DNA of 64,000 nt from an uncultured Methanomassiliicoccus sp. Lineage in GTDB: Archaea > Thermoplasmatota > Thermoplasmata > Methanomassiliicoccales > Methanomassiliicoccaceae. Shown here one piece after another: positions 18,027 to 26,812 of the stretch (its first letter is position 1; each line of letters begins with the position of its first letter). Made by a program: the position numbers and the translations under genes. The notes beneath the pieces were generated by a model. It saw only the letters and a program-made list of their open reading frames with translations. It was not told the origin of the DNA and made no database searches. Location: the NCBI GenBank assembly GCA_905203995.1, contig CAJKXZ010000004.1:62001-126000 (forward strand), given 5' to 3'.

Positions 18027-19640
18027 TTACCAGCACTCTAACATTCCCGGAATGACTCTTTTGGCCATTTGGTCAAATGTTTCGATTCCGGTGATTCTGG
18101 CAGCAACCTCGCTTAAGGAAGCGATATCGTCACGGGCCAGGCATTCCAGTTTGAATTTCCTTGAGCCGGCCATCAGCTGCTTTAAGCCTTCACCGATACG
18201 ATCGCTGAAGTAAGTGTGCAGACCAACTGCGCCCCAGGGGATGTCCACGCCGACTTTCTTGTCAGGGTATCTGCTCTGTACTTGTGACGCCAGCATGAAG
18301 AATTTGTGGGGATCGTCACCGTAGCCGTTAGCGAAGGGAGCCGGCAGTTTGCCATTCTCGGCTAAGCGAGCAAAGTACTGTGATTTCATAACGGCAGTCA
18401 GTGGAGATCTGGCCATAGCAATGGCTTTAACGATCGGACCGTCACCCAGGTTACTCATCGCCATTGATTTGAACATCTGCGTCTCATTGGTAAAGCCGCC
18501 GGCGAAACAGATGTCGGGCACGAATTTGCCTTTCTTGCGCATGATCTCGGCACACATCAGCACCTGAGCTTCCAGATGAACAGTCGGGGTTGACATTTCA
18601 TTCATCATCGGTACGGGACTCATACCAGTACCGCCGCCAGCTCCGTCAAAGGTAAGCATATCGATCTTAGCTTCGGAAGCGGCTTTCATGGTGAAAGCAA
18701 CTACTTCGGGACGGTAGGCACCAGTCTTCAGGAAGACATATTTGGCACCTTTCTCACGGAGTTTTTCCACATCTTCGACAAAGGATTCGTGGACGGGGAA
18801 ACCGACTCTGCTGTGTCTCTCAAAAGTCTTAATGGCGCCGGCTTTGAAAGCTTCCTGGACCATGGGATCTTCTGGATCAGGCATAACAATGTAACCGCGT
18901 TTTTTGAGTTCTAAAGCACGTTCCAAAGTAGTAAGACGAACTTCGCCGCCGATTGCTTTGGCGCCCTGACCCCATTTGCGCTCGACAATATTAACATCTA
19001 AACTGGAAATTACGTAATCGTCAACACCGCCGCGCTGGTCTTCAACATTGGTCTGTACGACAATGTCACCATATTCGCCGTCCCACAGCTCGCGGAAGTC
19101 AGCGATTCTTTTCATCATATCAGGAGATTTAGAAACTTTGCCGTTGGTGTAGATGGATTCCTTATCCATGCCGCAGACATTCTCGCCGATGGTTTCGATG
19201 ATACCGGACATCGCAGAACCCATGGCCATGCCTCTCCAGTTTCTTTTGGCTACGTCGGTGGATCCCAGACCCGCAATAACGAGAGGAACTTTGAGTTTAA
19301 TGGGCTTTTTGGAATGAGTAGCCACCTGGGTGGTGACATCAGCGTTCTCAAAAAAGGCCACATCTGAATTAGGTTCAATACCTTGTGCGCCCAACAATTC
19401 CGCGAGAATCTGGAAATGGGACCAGTCAATCATATAGTTCTTGTTCGAAGCAGCAGTGCTCTGTCCAAAGTATTCATTGCTGGGGTAGAGAACTTCTCGG
19501 CCCCGGAAAGCTGATTTGCTAACTTCACAGACCACATTGCATTCTTCGATGCAGAGCGGACACATACCGGATAGGGGACTGATGTCCTTTTCTCTGCATT
19601 TTGTACCTGTTGTTGATCTTGCATTCTCAATCGAAATCAC
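18027..19640 (-). CDS. FMN-binding glutamate synthase family protein (archaeal GltB-like)
   Basis: A 537-residue protein that covers the FMN and [3Fe-4S] synthase domain of glutamate synthase, which makes glutamate from 2-oxoglutarate and ammonia. The core has MLTFDGAGGGTGMSPVP, FVPDICFAGGFTNE and KVGVDIPWGAVGLHTYFSDR. The N-terminal 40 residues hold a cysteine cluster (CREKDISPLSGMCPLCIEEC and NVVCE) that may bind an iron-sulfur centre. The amidotransferase domain, usually a separate protein in archaea, is not in this window. A weak CTGG/CCAG hairpin spans the stop codon. A 381-bp AT-rich region lies upstream. Confidence 0.88.
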   Translation of the reverse strand: MISIENARSTTGTKCREKDISPLSGMCPLCIEECNVVCEVSKSAFRGREVLYPSNEYFGQSTAASNKNYMIDWSHFQILAELLGAQGIEPNSDVAFFENADVTTQVATHSKKPIKLKVPLVIAGLGSTDVAKRNWRGMAMGSAMSGIIETIGENVCGMDKESIYTNGKVSKSPDMMKRIADFRELWDGEYGDIVVQTNVEDQRGGVDDYVISSLDVNIVERKWGQGAKAIGGEVRLTTLERALELKKRGYIVMPDPEDPMVQEAFKAGAIKTFERHSRVGFPVHESFVEDVEKLREKGAKYVFLKTGAYRPEVVAFTMKAASEAKIDMLTFDGAGGGTGMSPVPMMNEMSTPTVHLEAQVLMCAEIMRKKGKFVPDICFAGGFTNETQMFKSMAMSNLGDGPIVKAIAMARSPLTAVMKSQYFARLAENGKLPAPFANGYGDDPHKFFMLASQVQSRYPDKKVGVDIPWGAVGLHTYFSDRIGEGLKQLMAGSRKFKLECLARDDIASLSEVAARITGIETFDQMAKRVIPGMLECW

Positions 19641-20021
19641 TACGACACCTCTATAATTCCGTAAATCGGATGCACAGGTATTGTGCTAGAGTAATTAAGA
19701 ATTTGCCATATTTTGATGGTAACCAATTTTAGATACATAACTCATATTTCTAAGATTAACAAGTCATATGTCTAATATATTTCTCAATTAAGACTTATGT
19801 ATACACATATCTTATGACATAATAGCTATTTGTTTATGAATTGCCACTAGATGAAAATACCATTCATCGGTAAAAATGTGAATGAATATACTACGAAATC
19901 AAAAATCAATGAACGAATGTCGTATAAACCGGCAATTAACAAACAGTTTAACAGGTAGATTATAGTAATTTATATTATAGAGATATTGCCGATATTATAA
20001 CACCCTTAAGGATGTGTCAAG
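19641..20021. other. AT-rich divergent intergenic region (381 bp)
   Basis: No open frame or RNA is recognisable. It separates the divergent glutamate synthase and DUF5654 genes. On the plus side, AATTTATATTATAG near 19970 is a likely TATA box, with AAGGATGT close before the ATG at 20022. An 8-bp palindrome TGTATACA occurs near 19800 and might be a binding site, but such AT-rich palindromes arise easily by chance. Confidence 0.5.
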
Positions 20022-20318
20022 ATGGCAATTGAAGTTGACGAATCTAAGAGTACTGGAACAATCATGGTGGAAACGATTGCTAGTTTGATTACTGCCGCTT
20101 TTGCCTTGGTTGCTGCCTTAGCTTGGAATGAAGCGATTAAAGCACTTATTGCAGAACTGTTCGAAACCTCCAACGATCTCGTAGGAATGATGGTTTATGC
20201 GATTCTCGTTACTGTTCTGGCAGTTATTGCTACTGTCTGGATCGGTAAAATTCTTATAAAATACCATAAACTCGATGAGGAACGGAGAAAACGCTCTAAA
20301 TCTGAAGAAGCAGATTAA
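20022..20318 (+). CDS. DUF5654 family small membrane protein
   Basis: A 98-residue protein with two hydrophobic helices (about 15-46 and 54-80) and a strongly charged C-terminal tail ending HKLDEERRKRSKSEEAD. The pattern FALVAALAWNEAIKALI matches DUF5654, a short archaeal membrane family of unknown function. It is 63 bp upstream of an MscS-type channel on the same strand, so the two may be co-transcribed and act together in the membrane. An AAGGATGT Shine-Dalgarno-like sequence lies just before the start. Confidence 0.78.
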   Translation: MAIEVDESKSTGTIMVETIASLITAAFALVAALAWNEAIKALIAELFETSNDLVGMMVYAILVTVLAVIATVWIGKILIKYHKLDEERRKRSKSEEAD

Positions 20319-20381
20319 AACAAATAATTCTTCTCGGGACAGAAGCTCCCGAGGAGTAAATCTTTTAACCAATATGTCAGT

Positions 20382-21944
20382 ATGGATGCGATGAAGGCGC
20401 GGACACCGGCTATCGTGTTACTGTCATTCGTTATCGTTTTGATTCTTTTACCTGCTGCTACCGCAGCTGGTCCGGGTATCGGCGACTGGGCACAGGAGAC
20501 AGAACTCGAAGCAGATCACAGCACTACCTACACCTGGACGATTTATAATTCGGACAGCAACACCTATGCTTTGAAAATCGACCCGGTCTTCACCGGCAGC
20601 CACACGCATGTTTCGGCTACCGTTAACTCGTATCCGAAAATCATTTCTCCGGGTGATTATGCTGACGTCTCGGTAACGTTAGATGCTGAGCGGGCAGCGC
20701 CGACGCAGACGATCGTTTTAGATGTGAATTTTATTCTAACCAATCTGGATGCTGATCCTTATATCGAAACCGTCCAGACAAAAACAGTCACCCTGAATGT
20801 AACTTCTTTGATCGCCTCAACCGGCAATAATATCTTCTTCTGGGAAAACACCCTGCCAGCACCCTTTAACACGGCAATCTGGACCTTTATCCTGACAATT
20901 GGCATATGGGCTTTGATCACGGCGGCAGTGGTGATCGTGATCGATCCGATTCTCAAATACTTCTTCGGCAAATCAAAATTGAGCTTTATTTCTAAAATTT
21001 ATAAACTGGTGAAAAAACCGGTGTTTTTAACAGTCTTGATTTACGGGCTGGTCAATTCTCTGACGATTCTCTCCGTTTCTGCCGATACAATCTTAGTCAT
21101 CAAGGATGGCCTAGTCGTGTTTTTCATTGCTCTCTATGCCTGGGTAGCTTACAAAGTGTATAATGATGTCATCATTGATTATGCCCGGCGGCTGGCAAGT
21201 AAAACTGAAACTGAACTGGATGATGCCCTCGTGCCCTTTTTGCATACACTGGGCGTTATTGCTATCCCGCTGGTGGCTTTTATCGCCATTCTCAATTATT
21301 TCAACATCAGCTTTACGGCGATTTTAGCTGGTCTGGGTGTAGGATCTTTAGTGATCGGACTTGCGGCCCAAGACACTTTCAGCAGCATCTTTGCCGGGAT
21401 CCAGATCATGGTGGACCGGCCCTTTAAAGTGGGCGACCGGATCATTCTCAGCACCGGCCAGGTTTGCGATGTAAAGAAAATCGGCATTCGTTCTACCCGC
21501 GCTTACGGCGTGACTAATCATGAGATGATTGTCATTCCCAACGTTCTGCTTTGTAACAATAAAGTTACCAATATTTCACGGCCGGACGGGCACCGGGCTA
21601 TTTCTGTGGAAGTTGGGGTAGCCTATGGTACCGATATTGAAAAGGCGGAAAAGATTCTCTTGCAGATTGCCGCCGACCATCCCGATGTGGTCAAAAACAA
21701 CCCGGCTCAGGCACCATACACCCGGCTCTCGCTCTTTGACGACAGTGCGATTAAATTTGCCTTATGGGTCTATGTTGACAATTACACCAAAGAATGGCGG
21801 GTCCGCTCAGAACTGCGGGAACAGATTGATCAAAGGTTTAGTGAAGCAGGCATCGAGATTCCGCTGCCGCAGACGGTCGTTACTTTCGTCAATTCTCCAC
21901 GGCCGTCCACGGGCGGCAAGCAAAACGATGCCGGTGAACTGTAA
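20382..21944 (+). CDS. MscS-family mechanosensitive ion channel with extracellular N-terminal domain
   Basis: A 520-residue channel. Residues 8-30 are a signal or anchor sequence ending ATAAGPG. Residues about 32-145 form a beta-rich extracellular domain, including a THVSATVNSYPKIISPGDYADVSVTL segment typical of Ig-like folds. At least five membrane helices follow (about 165-190, 215-235, 240-262, 290-312, 315-340). The pore helix AILAGLGVGSLVIGLAAQ and the IFAGIQIMVDRPFKVGDRI segment are the MscS core, then the beta and alpha/beta cytoplasmic vestibule. It opens on membrane tension to release solutes. The added ectodomain is uncommon. Confidence 0.9.
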   Translation: MDAMKARTPAIVLLSFVIVLILLPAATAAGPGIGDWAQETELEADHSTTYTWTIYNSDSNTYALKIDPVFTGSHTHVSATVNSYPKIISPGDYADVSVTLDAERAAPTQTIVLDVNFILTNLDADPYIETVQTKTVTLNVTSLIASTGNNIFFWENTLPAPFNTAIWTFILTIGIWALITAAVVIVIDPILKYFFGKSKLSFISKIYKLVKKPVFLTVLIYGLVNSLTILSVSADTILVIKDGLVVFFIALYAWVAYKVYNDVIIDYARRLASKTETELDDALVPFLHTLGVIAIPLVAFIAILNYFNISFTAILAGLGVGSLVIGLAAQDTFSSIFAGIQIMVDRPFKVGDRIILSTGQVCDVKKIGIRSTRAYGVTNHEMIVIPNVLLCNNKVTNISRPDGHRAISVEVGVAYGTDIEKAEKILLQIAADHPDVVKNNPAQAPYTRLSLFDDSAIKFALWVYVDNYTKEWRVRSELREQIDQRFSEAGIEIPLPQTVVTFVNSPRPSTGGKQNDAGEL

Positions 21945-21993
21945 CCTGCAAAACAATTAAGACACCTTTAACACTGCCCGCTATGCGAAAACC

Positions 21994-23775
21994 ATGAAAG
22001 CGAATGAGCTCAAAAGGAAATATATCGATTATTTCGTCAAGAAAGGTCATACCGAAATACCGTCTGCTTCACTTATTCCTGAGAACGACCCCAGTGTATT
22101 GTTCACTACCGCGGGCATGCATCCTTTAGCTCCCTATCTCCTGGGAGAAAAGCATCCTGCCGGCCGAAGACTGGTTGACTGTCAGAAGTGTATCCGTACC
22201 GGTGATATCGACGAAGTCGGCGATGCCTCTCATTTGACCATGTTCCAGATGATGGGCAACTGGTCGCTTGGTGATTATTTTAAAAACGAATCAATCGAAA
22301 TGAGTTATGATTTTCTTGTTAATGTGCTCGGCATTGATCCAGCCAATCTCGCTGTCACCGCTTTTGCTGGTGATGAAAACGCACCGCGCGATGAGGAAAC
22401 CGTGGCTATCTGGAAATCGATGGGCATGAAAGATGAACAGATCTTTTTCTATGGCAAAAAAGAAAACTGGTGGGGTCCCGCCGGCGTTACCGGTCCCTGC
22501 GGACCTGATACGGAAATCTTCTTTGTCGACCAAAGCAAGCCTAAATGTTCCGCGGACTGCGGACCGGCCTGCCACTGCGGCAGATATCTGGAAATCTGGA
22601 ACAATGTTTTCATGGAATACAACAAAAATGCCGAGGGCAAGTACGAAAAGCTCCAGCAGCAGAATGTCGATACCGGTCTGGGTTTGGAACGTACTCTCTG
22701 CGTTTTAGAGCACATTCCCAGCGTCTACGAGACCGAATTCTTCCTGCCGATCATTGAGGTCATTGAAAAGGCTTCAGGTCTGCAATATGGGCAGGCAGTA
22801 AAGGAGTTCCGGATTATTGCTGATCATATGCGGGCTGCCGTTTTCATCCTTGGGGATGATAAAGGGGTAGCGCCTTCCAATCTTGATCAGGGCTATGTTC
22901 TTAGAAAACTCATCCGCCGGACTATCCGTTACCTGCAGAAACTGGGCATGGACTGGCAGCCAATGATGGATATTGCTGAAACGGTAGTGCGTGAATATGC
23001 CGGCGAGTATCCCGAGCTGGAAAGAAACAAGGCTTTCATTATCGAACAGCTGCAGAATGAAGCCGTCAAGTTTGCCAAGACGCTTGACCAGGGTCTGCGC
23101 TTAACTGAGCGTATTTTAGATGGCATCGAAGAAAACGGCACCATGGACGGCGAAGAGGCTTTCAAGCTCTACACCTCCTTCGGCTTCCCCTTAGATCTCA
23201 CGATTGAGCTGGCCGCTGAAAAAGGCATTAAAGTTGACAGTGTTAAATTCGAGGCTTTATTCAAAGAGCATCAGGAAATCTCCCGTGCCGGCTCTCTGCA
23301 GAAATTCAAGGGCGGTCTGGCGGATGCCAGCGAAGAGACAACCAAGCTCCACACCGCTACCCATTTGTTAGGTGCGGCTCTCCGTAAAGTACTGGGACCC
23401 GATGTCCACCAGAAGGGCAGCAACATTACCGCTGAACGGTTAAGATTCGACTTCTCTTTCGAAAGAAAACTGACCAAGGAAGAGCTCACGGAAGTCGAAC
23501 GGTTAGTTAACGAAGCCATCAAAGCCGGCATCGAAGTAAACTGTGAAGAGATGACCCTTGGTGAAGCACGGGATCGTCAGGCGGAAGGGGTCTTTGGTGA
23601 CAAATATGGTGACATGGTCAAAGTCTACACCATAGGTGATGTTTCCTGTGAAATCTGCGGGGGACCACATGTGACCAATACCGCACAGATCGGCGGCTTT
23701 AAAATCAAGAAAGAGGAAGCAAGCAGTGCTGGAGTGCGAAGAATTAAAGCCGTTGTCGGTGAACAATACGCCTAA
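21994..23775 (+). CDS. alaS: Short, bacterial-type alanyl-tRNA synthetase
   Basis: A 593-residue AlaRS. The catalytic core shows SLIPENDPSVLFTTAGM, FQMMGNWSLGDYF, GPCGPDTEIF and YLEIWNNVFMEYNK; VDTGLGLERTLCVL ends motif 3. The editing domain keeps HTATHLLGAAL and CEICGGPHV, the zinc ligands that let it remove mischarged serine or glycine. It lacks the archaeal N-terminal extension (C-x2-C...WT...CGDPPC) and the C-terminal C-Ala domain, ending just after the editing domain; full AlaRS is about 880-900 residues. This short bacterial-type layout suggests lateral transfer. Either it replaced the archaeal enzyme or a second alaS exists elsewhere. Confidence 0.88.
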   Translation: MKANELKRKYIDYFVKKGHTEIPSASLIPENDPSVLFTTAGMHPLAPYLLGEKHPAGRRLVDCQKCIRTGDIDEVGDASHLTMFQMMGNWSLGDYFKNESIEMSYDFLVNVLGIDPANLAVTAFAGDENAPRDEETVAIWKSMGMKDEQIFFYGKKENWWGPAGVTGPCGPDTEIFFVDQSKPKCSADCGPACHCGRYLEIWNNVFMEYNKNAEGKYEKLQQQNVDTGLGLERTLCVLEHIPSVYETEFFLPIIEVIEKASGLQYGQAVKEFRIIADHMRAAVFILGDDKGVAPSNLDQGYVLRKLIRRTIRYLQKLGMDWQPMMDIAETVVREYAGEYPELERNKAFIIEQLQNEAVKFAKTLDQGLRLTERILDGIEENGTMDGEEAFKLYTSFGFPLDLTIELAAEKGIKVDSVKFEALFKEHQEISRAGSLQKFKGGLADASEETTKLHTATHLLGAALRKVLGPDVHQKGSNITAERLRFDFSFERKLTKEELTEVERLVNEAIKAGIEVNCEEMTLGEARDRQAEGVFGDKYGDMVKVYTIGDVSCEICGGPHVTNTAQIGGFKIKKEEASSAGVRRIKAVVGEQYA

Positions 23776-23825
23776 ATTTGCGGTTTGCCAGCATTGCTTG
23801 AAAGCCTCTTTGGCAGATAGTAATG

Positions 23826-23882
23826 CTTATATAGCAAACCGATTCTAACGGCAACCCTTCATAATCTACATGTTCTACATGT
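23826..23882 (+). promoter_or_regulatory. Promoter and leader repeat of the S13-S4-S11-RpoD operon
   Basis: CTTATATAG (23826-23834) is a clear TATA box for the ribosomal operon, giving a leader of about 60 nt. The leader contains two adjacent copies of TCTACATGT (23865-23873 and 23874-23882). A 7-bp inverted repeat GGTTTGC/GCAAACC (23782-23788 and 23834-23840) brackets the TATA box. Confidence 0.55.
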
Positions 23883-23913
23883 CACAGATTTGAAAAATAA
23901 ATGAGGCAGTAAA

Positions 23914-24432
23914 ATGGCAGAAGAAACTAAAGCAAAAAAAGCGGACAAGAAGTCCAAGGCCGAAGAGGCCAAAGACGAGAACTTCCGCTATATCGTCCGT
24001 ATCCTCAATACTGATGTGGACGGTAACAAGAATATTATCTTGGGTTTGCAGTCCGTCAAAGGGGTAGGACCCAGAGTTGCAAGAATTGTAGCTAAAAGAA
24101 CTGGCATCCCTACCGATGAAGTCTTTGGAAATCTGTCCGAAGAGCAAACAACTGAGATTGAGAATATTCTGAATTCTTATGTGGAATTCGCACCTGCTTG
24201 GGCTATTAACAGGCAGTGTGACATTGAGACTGGCGAGGACATGCACCTCTATGGTGTTAACCTCGACATGGTGTATAAAGATGACATTAATAGGCTGAAA
24301 ATGATTAAATGCTACCGTGGTCGCAGGCACGAGCAGGGACAGAAAGTTCGCGGTCAAAGAACCCGGTCCAACGGAAGGACTGGCCTGACGATGGGTGTTA
24401 GCAGAACCAAAAACCAGCCTGGTAAAAAGTAA
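23914..24432 (+). CDS. rps13: Small-subunit ribosomal protein S13 (uS13)
   Basis: A 172-residue archaeal uS13, which sits in the head of the small subunit and contacts tRNA and the large subunit. Family sequence starts at FRYIVRILNTDVDGNK (residue 24) and continues through LQSVKGVGPRVARIVAKRTG and the C-terminal CYRGRRHEQGQKVRGQRTRSNGRT. The first 22 residues are an extra Lys/Glu/Ala-rich extension. A GAGG Shine-Dalgarno lies eight bases before the ATG. First gene of the canonical archaeal S13-S4-S11-RpoD operon. Confidence 0.97.
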   Translation: MAEETKAKKADKKSKAEEAKDENFRYIVRILNTDVDGNKNIILGLQSVKGVGPRVARIVAKRTGIPTDEVFGNLSEEQTTEIENILNSYVEFAPAWAINRQCDIETGEDMHLYGVNLDMVYKDDINRLKMIKCYRGRRHEQGQKVRGQRTRSNGRTGLTMGVSRTKNQPGKK

Positions 24433-24443
24433 AGGTGAATTAA

Positions 24444-25088
24444 ATGGGAGACCCAAAATTTCCGCGCAGGGCCTATGACACCCCCTCACATCCCTGGAGG
24501 GGCGAAAGGATCAAGGCCGAAACTGAAATATGCAAGCAATATGGATTGAAAAGTAAGACCGAACTCTGGAAGGCGCAGGCTTATCTCAGAAATCTGAGAA
24601 CCCAGTCTAAAAACCTCCAAGCCCGTGTACGTCTTGATGACGCCCAGGCTCAATTGGAAGCTGACCTTCTGTTAGCCAAGTGCGCACGCCTTGGCATTCT
24701 GCCGGCAGACGGCAGCACCCTCGATGACGTTCTCGGTCTGAGTCAGGAATCAATTCTTGGACGTCGTCTACAGACGATCGTGTACATGAAAGGCTTAGCT
24801 ACTACTGCCAAGCAAGCCAGACAGTTTATTGTCCATGGACACATATCCATTAACGGACGCAAAGTAACCGTGCCTGGATATATGGTTAGGCGCAATGAAG
24901 AGGATGCGATTACATATAATCCTCAATCTCCCATTGCTGATGAGATGCACCCCATTAGGAACCCCCCTCAAGAAGAGGCGGCCGCTCCTGAACCAAAGGC
25001 GAGTGTAGAAGAAAAGCCAGCAGAAGAAGCTGCTGCTGAACCGGAACCCGTTGTGGATGAACCGGTCAATGAACCTGTGGAGGAATGA
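24444..25088 (+). CDS. rps4: Small-subunit ribosomal protein S4 (uS4)
   Basis: A 214-residue archaeal uS4, a primary 16S rRNA binder that nucleates assembly of the small-subunit body. The N-terminus GDPKFPRRAYDTPSHPW is the archaeal/eukaryotic form. The S4 RNA-binding domain is visible at ILGRRLQTIVYMKGLATT and ARQFIVHGHISINGRKVTVP. Residues about 172-214 form an acidic Pro/Glu/Ala-rich tail absent from most homologues. AAGGTGA precedes the start, and its stop overlaps the Shine-Dalgarno region of rps11. Confidence 0.97.
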   Translation: MGDPKFPRRAYDTPSHPWRGERIKAETEICKQYGLKSKTELWKAQAYLRNLRTQSKNLQARVRLDDAQAQLEADLLLAKCARLGILPADGSTLDDVLGLSQESILGRRLQTIVYMKGLATTAKQARQFIVHGHISINGRKVTVPGYMVRRNEEDAITYNPQSPIADEMHPIRNPPQEEAAAPEPKASVEEKPAEEAAAEPEPVVDEPVNEPVEE

Positions 25089-25090
25089 TT

Positions 25091-25474
25091 ATGGGAAAAT
25101 GGGGAATTGCACACGTATTTGCCAGCTACAACAACATCATCATCACCTTGACTGATGTCACTGGTGCTGAAACCATCACTAAAGCATCTGGTGGTATGGT
25201 TGTCAAAGCTGCGAAAGATGAATCATCTCCTTACGCTGCAATGCGTGCAGCTGAAAGAGTAGCCGATATCGCTAAAGAAAAGGGTATCGAAGGTATCCAT
25301 GTAAAAGTCCGTGCCCCTGGTGGAAACAAAGCTTCCTCACCAGGTCCCGGAGCACAGGCTGCCATTCGTGCTTTAGCTCGTGCTGGTCTGAAGATCGGAC
25401 GCATTGAAGATGTTACACCTATCCCTCACGATGGAACTAAAAAGAAAGGTGGAAGAAGAGGACGCAGAGTATAA
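25091..25474 (+). CDS. rps11: Small-subunit ribosomal protein S11 (uS11)
   Basis: A 127-residue uS11, located on the small-subunit platform near the mRNA exit. It has WGIAHVFASYNNIIITLTDVTG, the core KDESSPYAAMRAAERVA, and the highly conserved C-terminus VTPIPHDGTKKKGGRRGRRV. The second ATG (25091) is preferred over 25085 because the GGAGGA sequence is properly spaced from it; the gene nearly overlaps rps4. Confidence 0.97.
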   Translation: MGKWGIAHVFASYNNIIITLTDVTGAETITKASGGMVVKAAKDESSPYAAMRAAERVADIAKEKGIEGIHVKVRAPGGNKASSPGPGAQAAIRALARAGLKIGRIEDVTPIPHDGTKKKGGRRGRRV

Positions 25475-25489
25475 TCAAGGGGCAAACTT

Positions 25490-26326
25490 ATGGATATTAA
25501 AGTAATCAGTCAGACCGAGACACGCATTCGCTTTGTTGTTTCCAATGCTTCACCAGATCTCGTAAACTCTCTCCGGAGATGTTTGATGACCGAGGTTCCC
25601 AAGATGGCTATCGAACTGGTAGAATTCCACCTGGGTCCGATCATGGATGAAGAAGGAAACGAATATGAAAGCGTCAGTCCTCTCTTTGATGAGATTGTTG
25701 CCCACCGGCTCGGTCTTGTACCAGTTCCGACTGATCTTAGCCTTTACGTGCCCAAAGATGAATGTGTTTGTGGTGGGGAAGGCTGCCCCAATTGTACAAT
25801 CATGTACTCTATAAACAAAAAAGGACCTTGCGAAGTTTACTCTGGTGACATGGAACCTCTTGGACCTCCAGAATTGAGGATTAAAGACGAGCTGGTGCCG
25901 ATTGTCAAACTCGGTCCTGGTCAAGCTTTGTTGGCTTATGCCTCGGCAGAGCTTGGCACCGCAAAGCGTCACGCTAAATGGCAAGTGGTGTCTGGAGCGG
26001 GATATAGGTACTATCCAACCATCGAGATTGATCCCGATCGTTGTGATTCTGGCGGTAGTTGTATCGAGGCTTGTCCCCGACACGTCTTAGCCAAAGAAGA
26101 TGGGATTGTCAAGGTTGTTGACCTTGAAGCCTGTATTCTCTGCAAAGCCTGTGTGGAAGTTTGTGAATTAGAGGCAATTAAAGTCACTGGTTCTGACTCC
26201 AAATTCGTCTTTGAATTTGAGACAGACGGTTCACTTTCCGCCATTGACACTCTCAAAGAAGCTTTAAAAGTCCTTGCGAGGAAGTTTGAAGAATTCCGTG
26301 AGAATGTTTCCGCTCTTGAAGCATAA
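25490..26326 (+). CDS. rpoD: DNA-directed RNA polymerase subunit D (Rpo3) with ferredoxin-like domain
   Basis: A 278-residue archaeal Rpo3, the alpha-like assembly subunit that pairs with subunit L. It starts with the dimerisation domain (VVSNASPDLVNSLRRCLMTEVPKMAI and FDEIVAHRLGLVPVPTDL). CVCGGEGCPNC at about 84-94 is a possible metal loop. A ferredoxin-like insertion follows: the first motif has cysteines spaced x5 and x3 (CDSGGSCIEACP), lacking the usual second cysteine, while the second, CILCKACVEVCE, is complete. So one [4Fe-4S] is well supported and the other is degenerate. It closes the ribosomal operon. Confidence 0.95.
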   Translation: MDIKVISQTETRIRFVVSNASPDLVNSLRRCLMTEVPKMAIELVEFHLGPIMDEEGNEYESVSPLFDEIVAHRLGLVPVPTDLSLYVPKDECVCGGEGCPNCTIMYSINKKGPCEVYSGDMEPLGPPELRIKDELVPIVKLGPGQALLAYASAELGTAKRHAKWQVVSGAGYRYYPTIEIDPDRCDSGGSCIEACPRHVLAKEDGIVKVVDLEACILCKACVEVCELEAIKVTGSDSKFVFEFETDGSLSAIDTLKEALKVLARKFEEFRENVSALEA

Positions 26327-26395
26327 ATCTCTTCTACAAACCTCTTTTTTATTATTTTCCTTTTTGAAGTATTTTACTTTTCTGAGATTATCTGA

Positions 26396-26773
26396 TTATT
26401 TGTTGCCTTTTAAACGATCAGCGGCCTTTTGATTGATTTTGCAGGGCGGTTCTCGATAATTCGGTGTTAAACGTTCCCGGTCTTTTTGATAAATAGTCTG
26501 CCGCAACTCTTCAGCCGAGATCTCTCTAGCGCAGTACAATTTAATCTGTGTTTCATCAATCTTTTTAATGCTGAATTTATCATTTCGACAACTCTCAACC
26601 AGCTCTACCAAGTGATCCAACTCGCCAAATCCACCCAGGTCTAGTAAGTAAAGAATTTCTTTCCTTGTTTTTCTCGGCAGTTCAGAAAGCTGCTGCGCAT
26701 ATTTTTCGGGATCTTCAACCTGAATATGGGGATGTTCCTTGAGGAATTGGTGATACTCTTCTTGACCTTTCAT
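26396..26773 (-). CDS. Hypothetical protein, 125 residues
   Basis: I do not recognise this family. It is a soluble, highly charged and mostly helical protein (9 Cys/Trp/Met in total; many Glu, Lys and Gln). A short KTRKEILYLLDLGGFGELDHLVELVE segment (about 36-60) reads like two amphipathic helices, and a CKINQKAADRLKGNK tail ends it. The start at 26773 gives a tidy frame. It follows the MFS gene on the same strand with a 39-bp gap and may be its last operon member. Confidence 0.5.
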   Translation of the reverse strand: MKGQEEYHQFLKEHPHIQVEDPEKYAQQLSELPRKTRKEILYLLDLGGFGELDHLVELVESCRNDKFSIKKIDETQIKLYCAREISAEELRQTIYQKDRERLTPNYREPPCKINQKAADRLKGNK

Positions 26774-26812
26774 GAGCAGAGTATGTGCTGAGCGCTTAAT
26801 ATATAAAATCCC

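Noticed and set aside
19797..19804. TGTATACA palindrome upstream of glutamate synthase
   Set aside because: An 8-bp AT-rich palindrome in AT-rich DNA is expected by chance.
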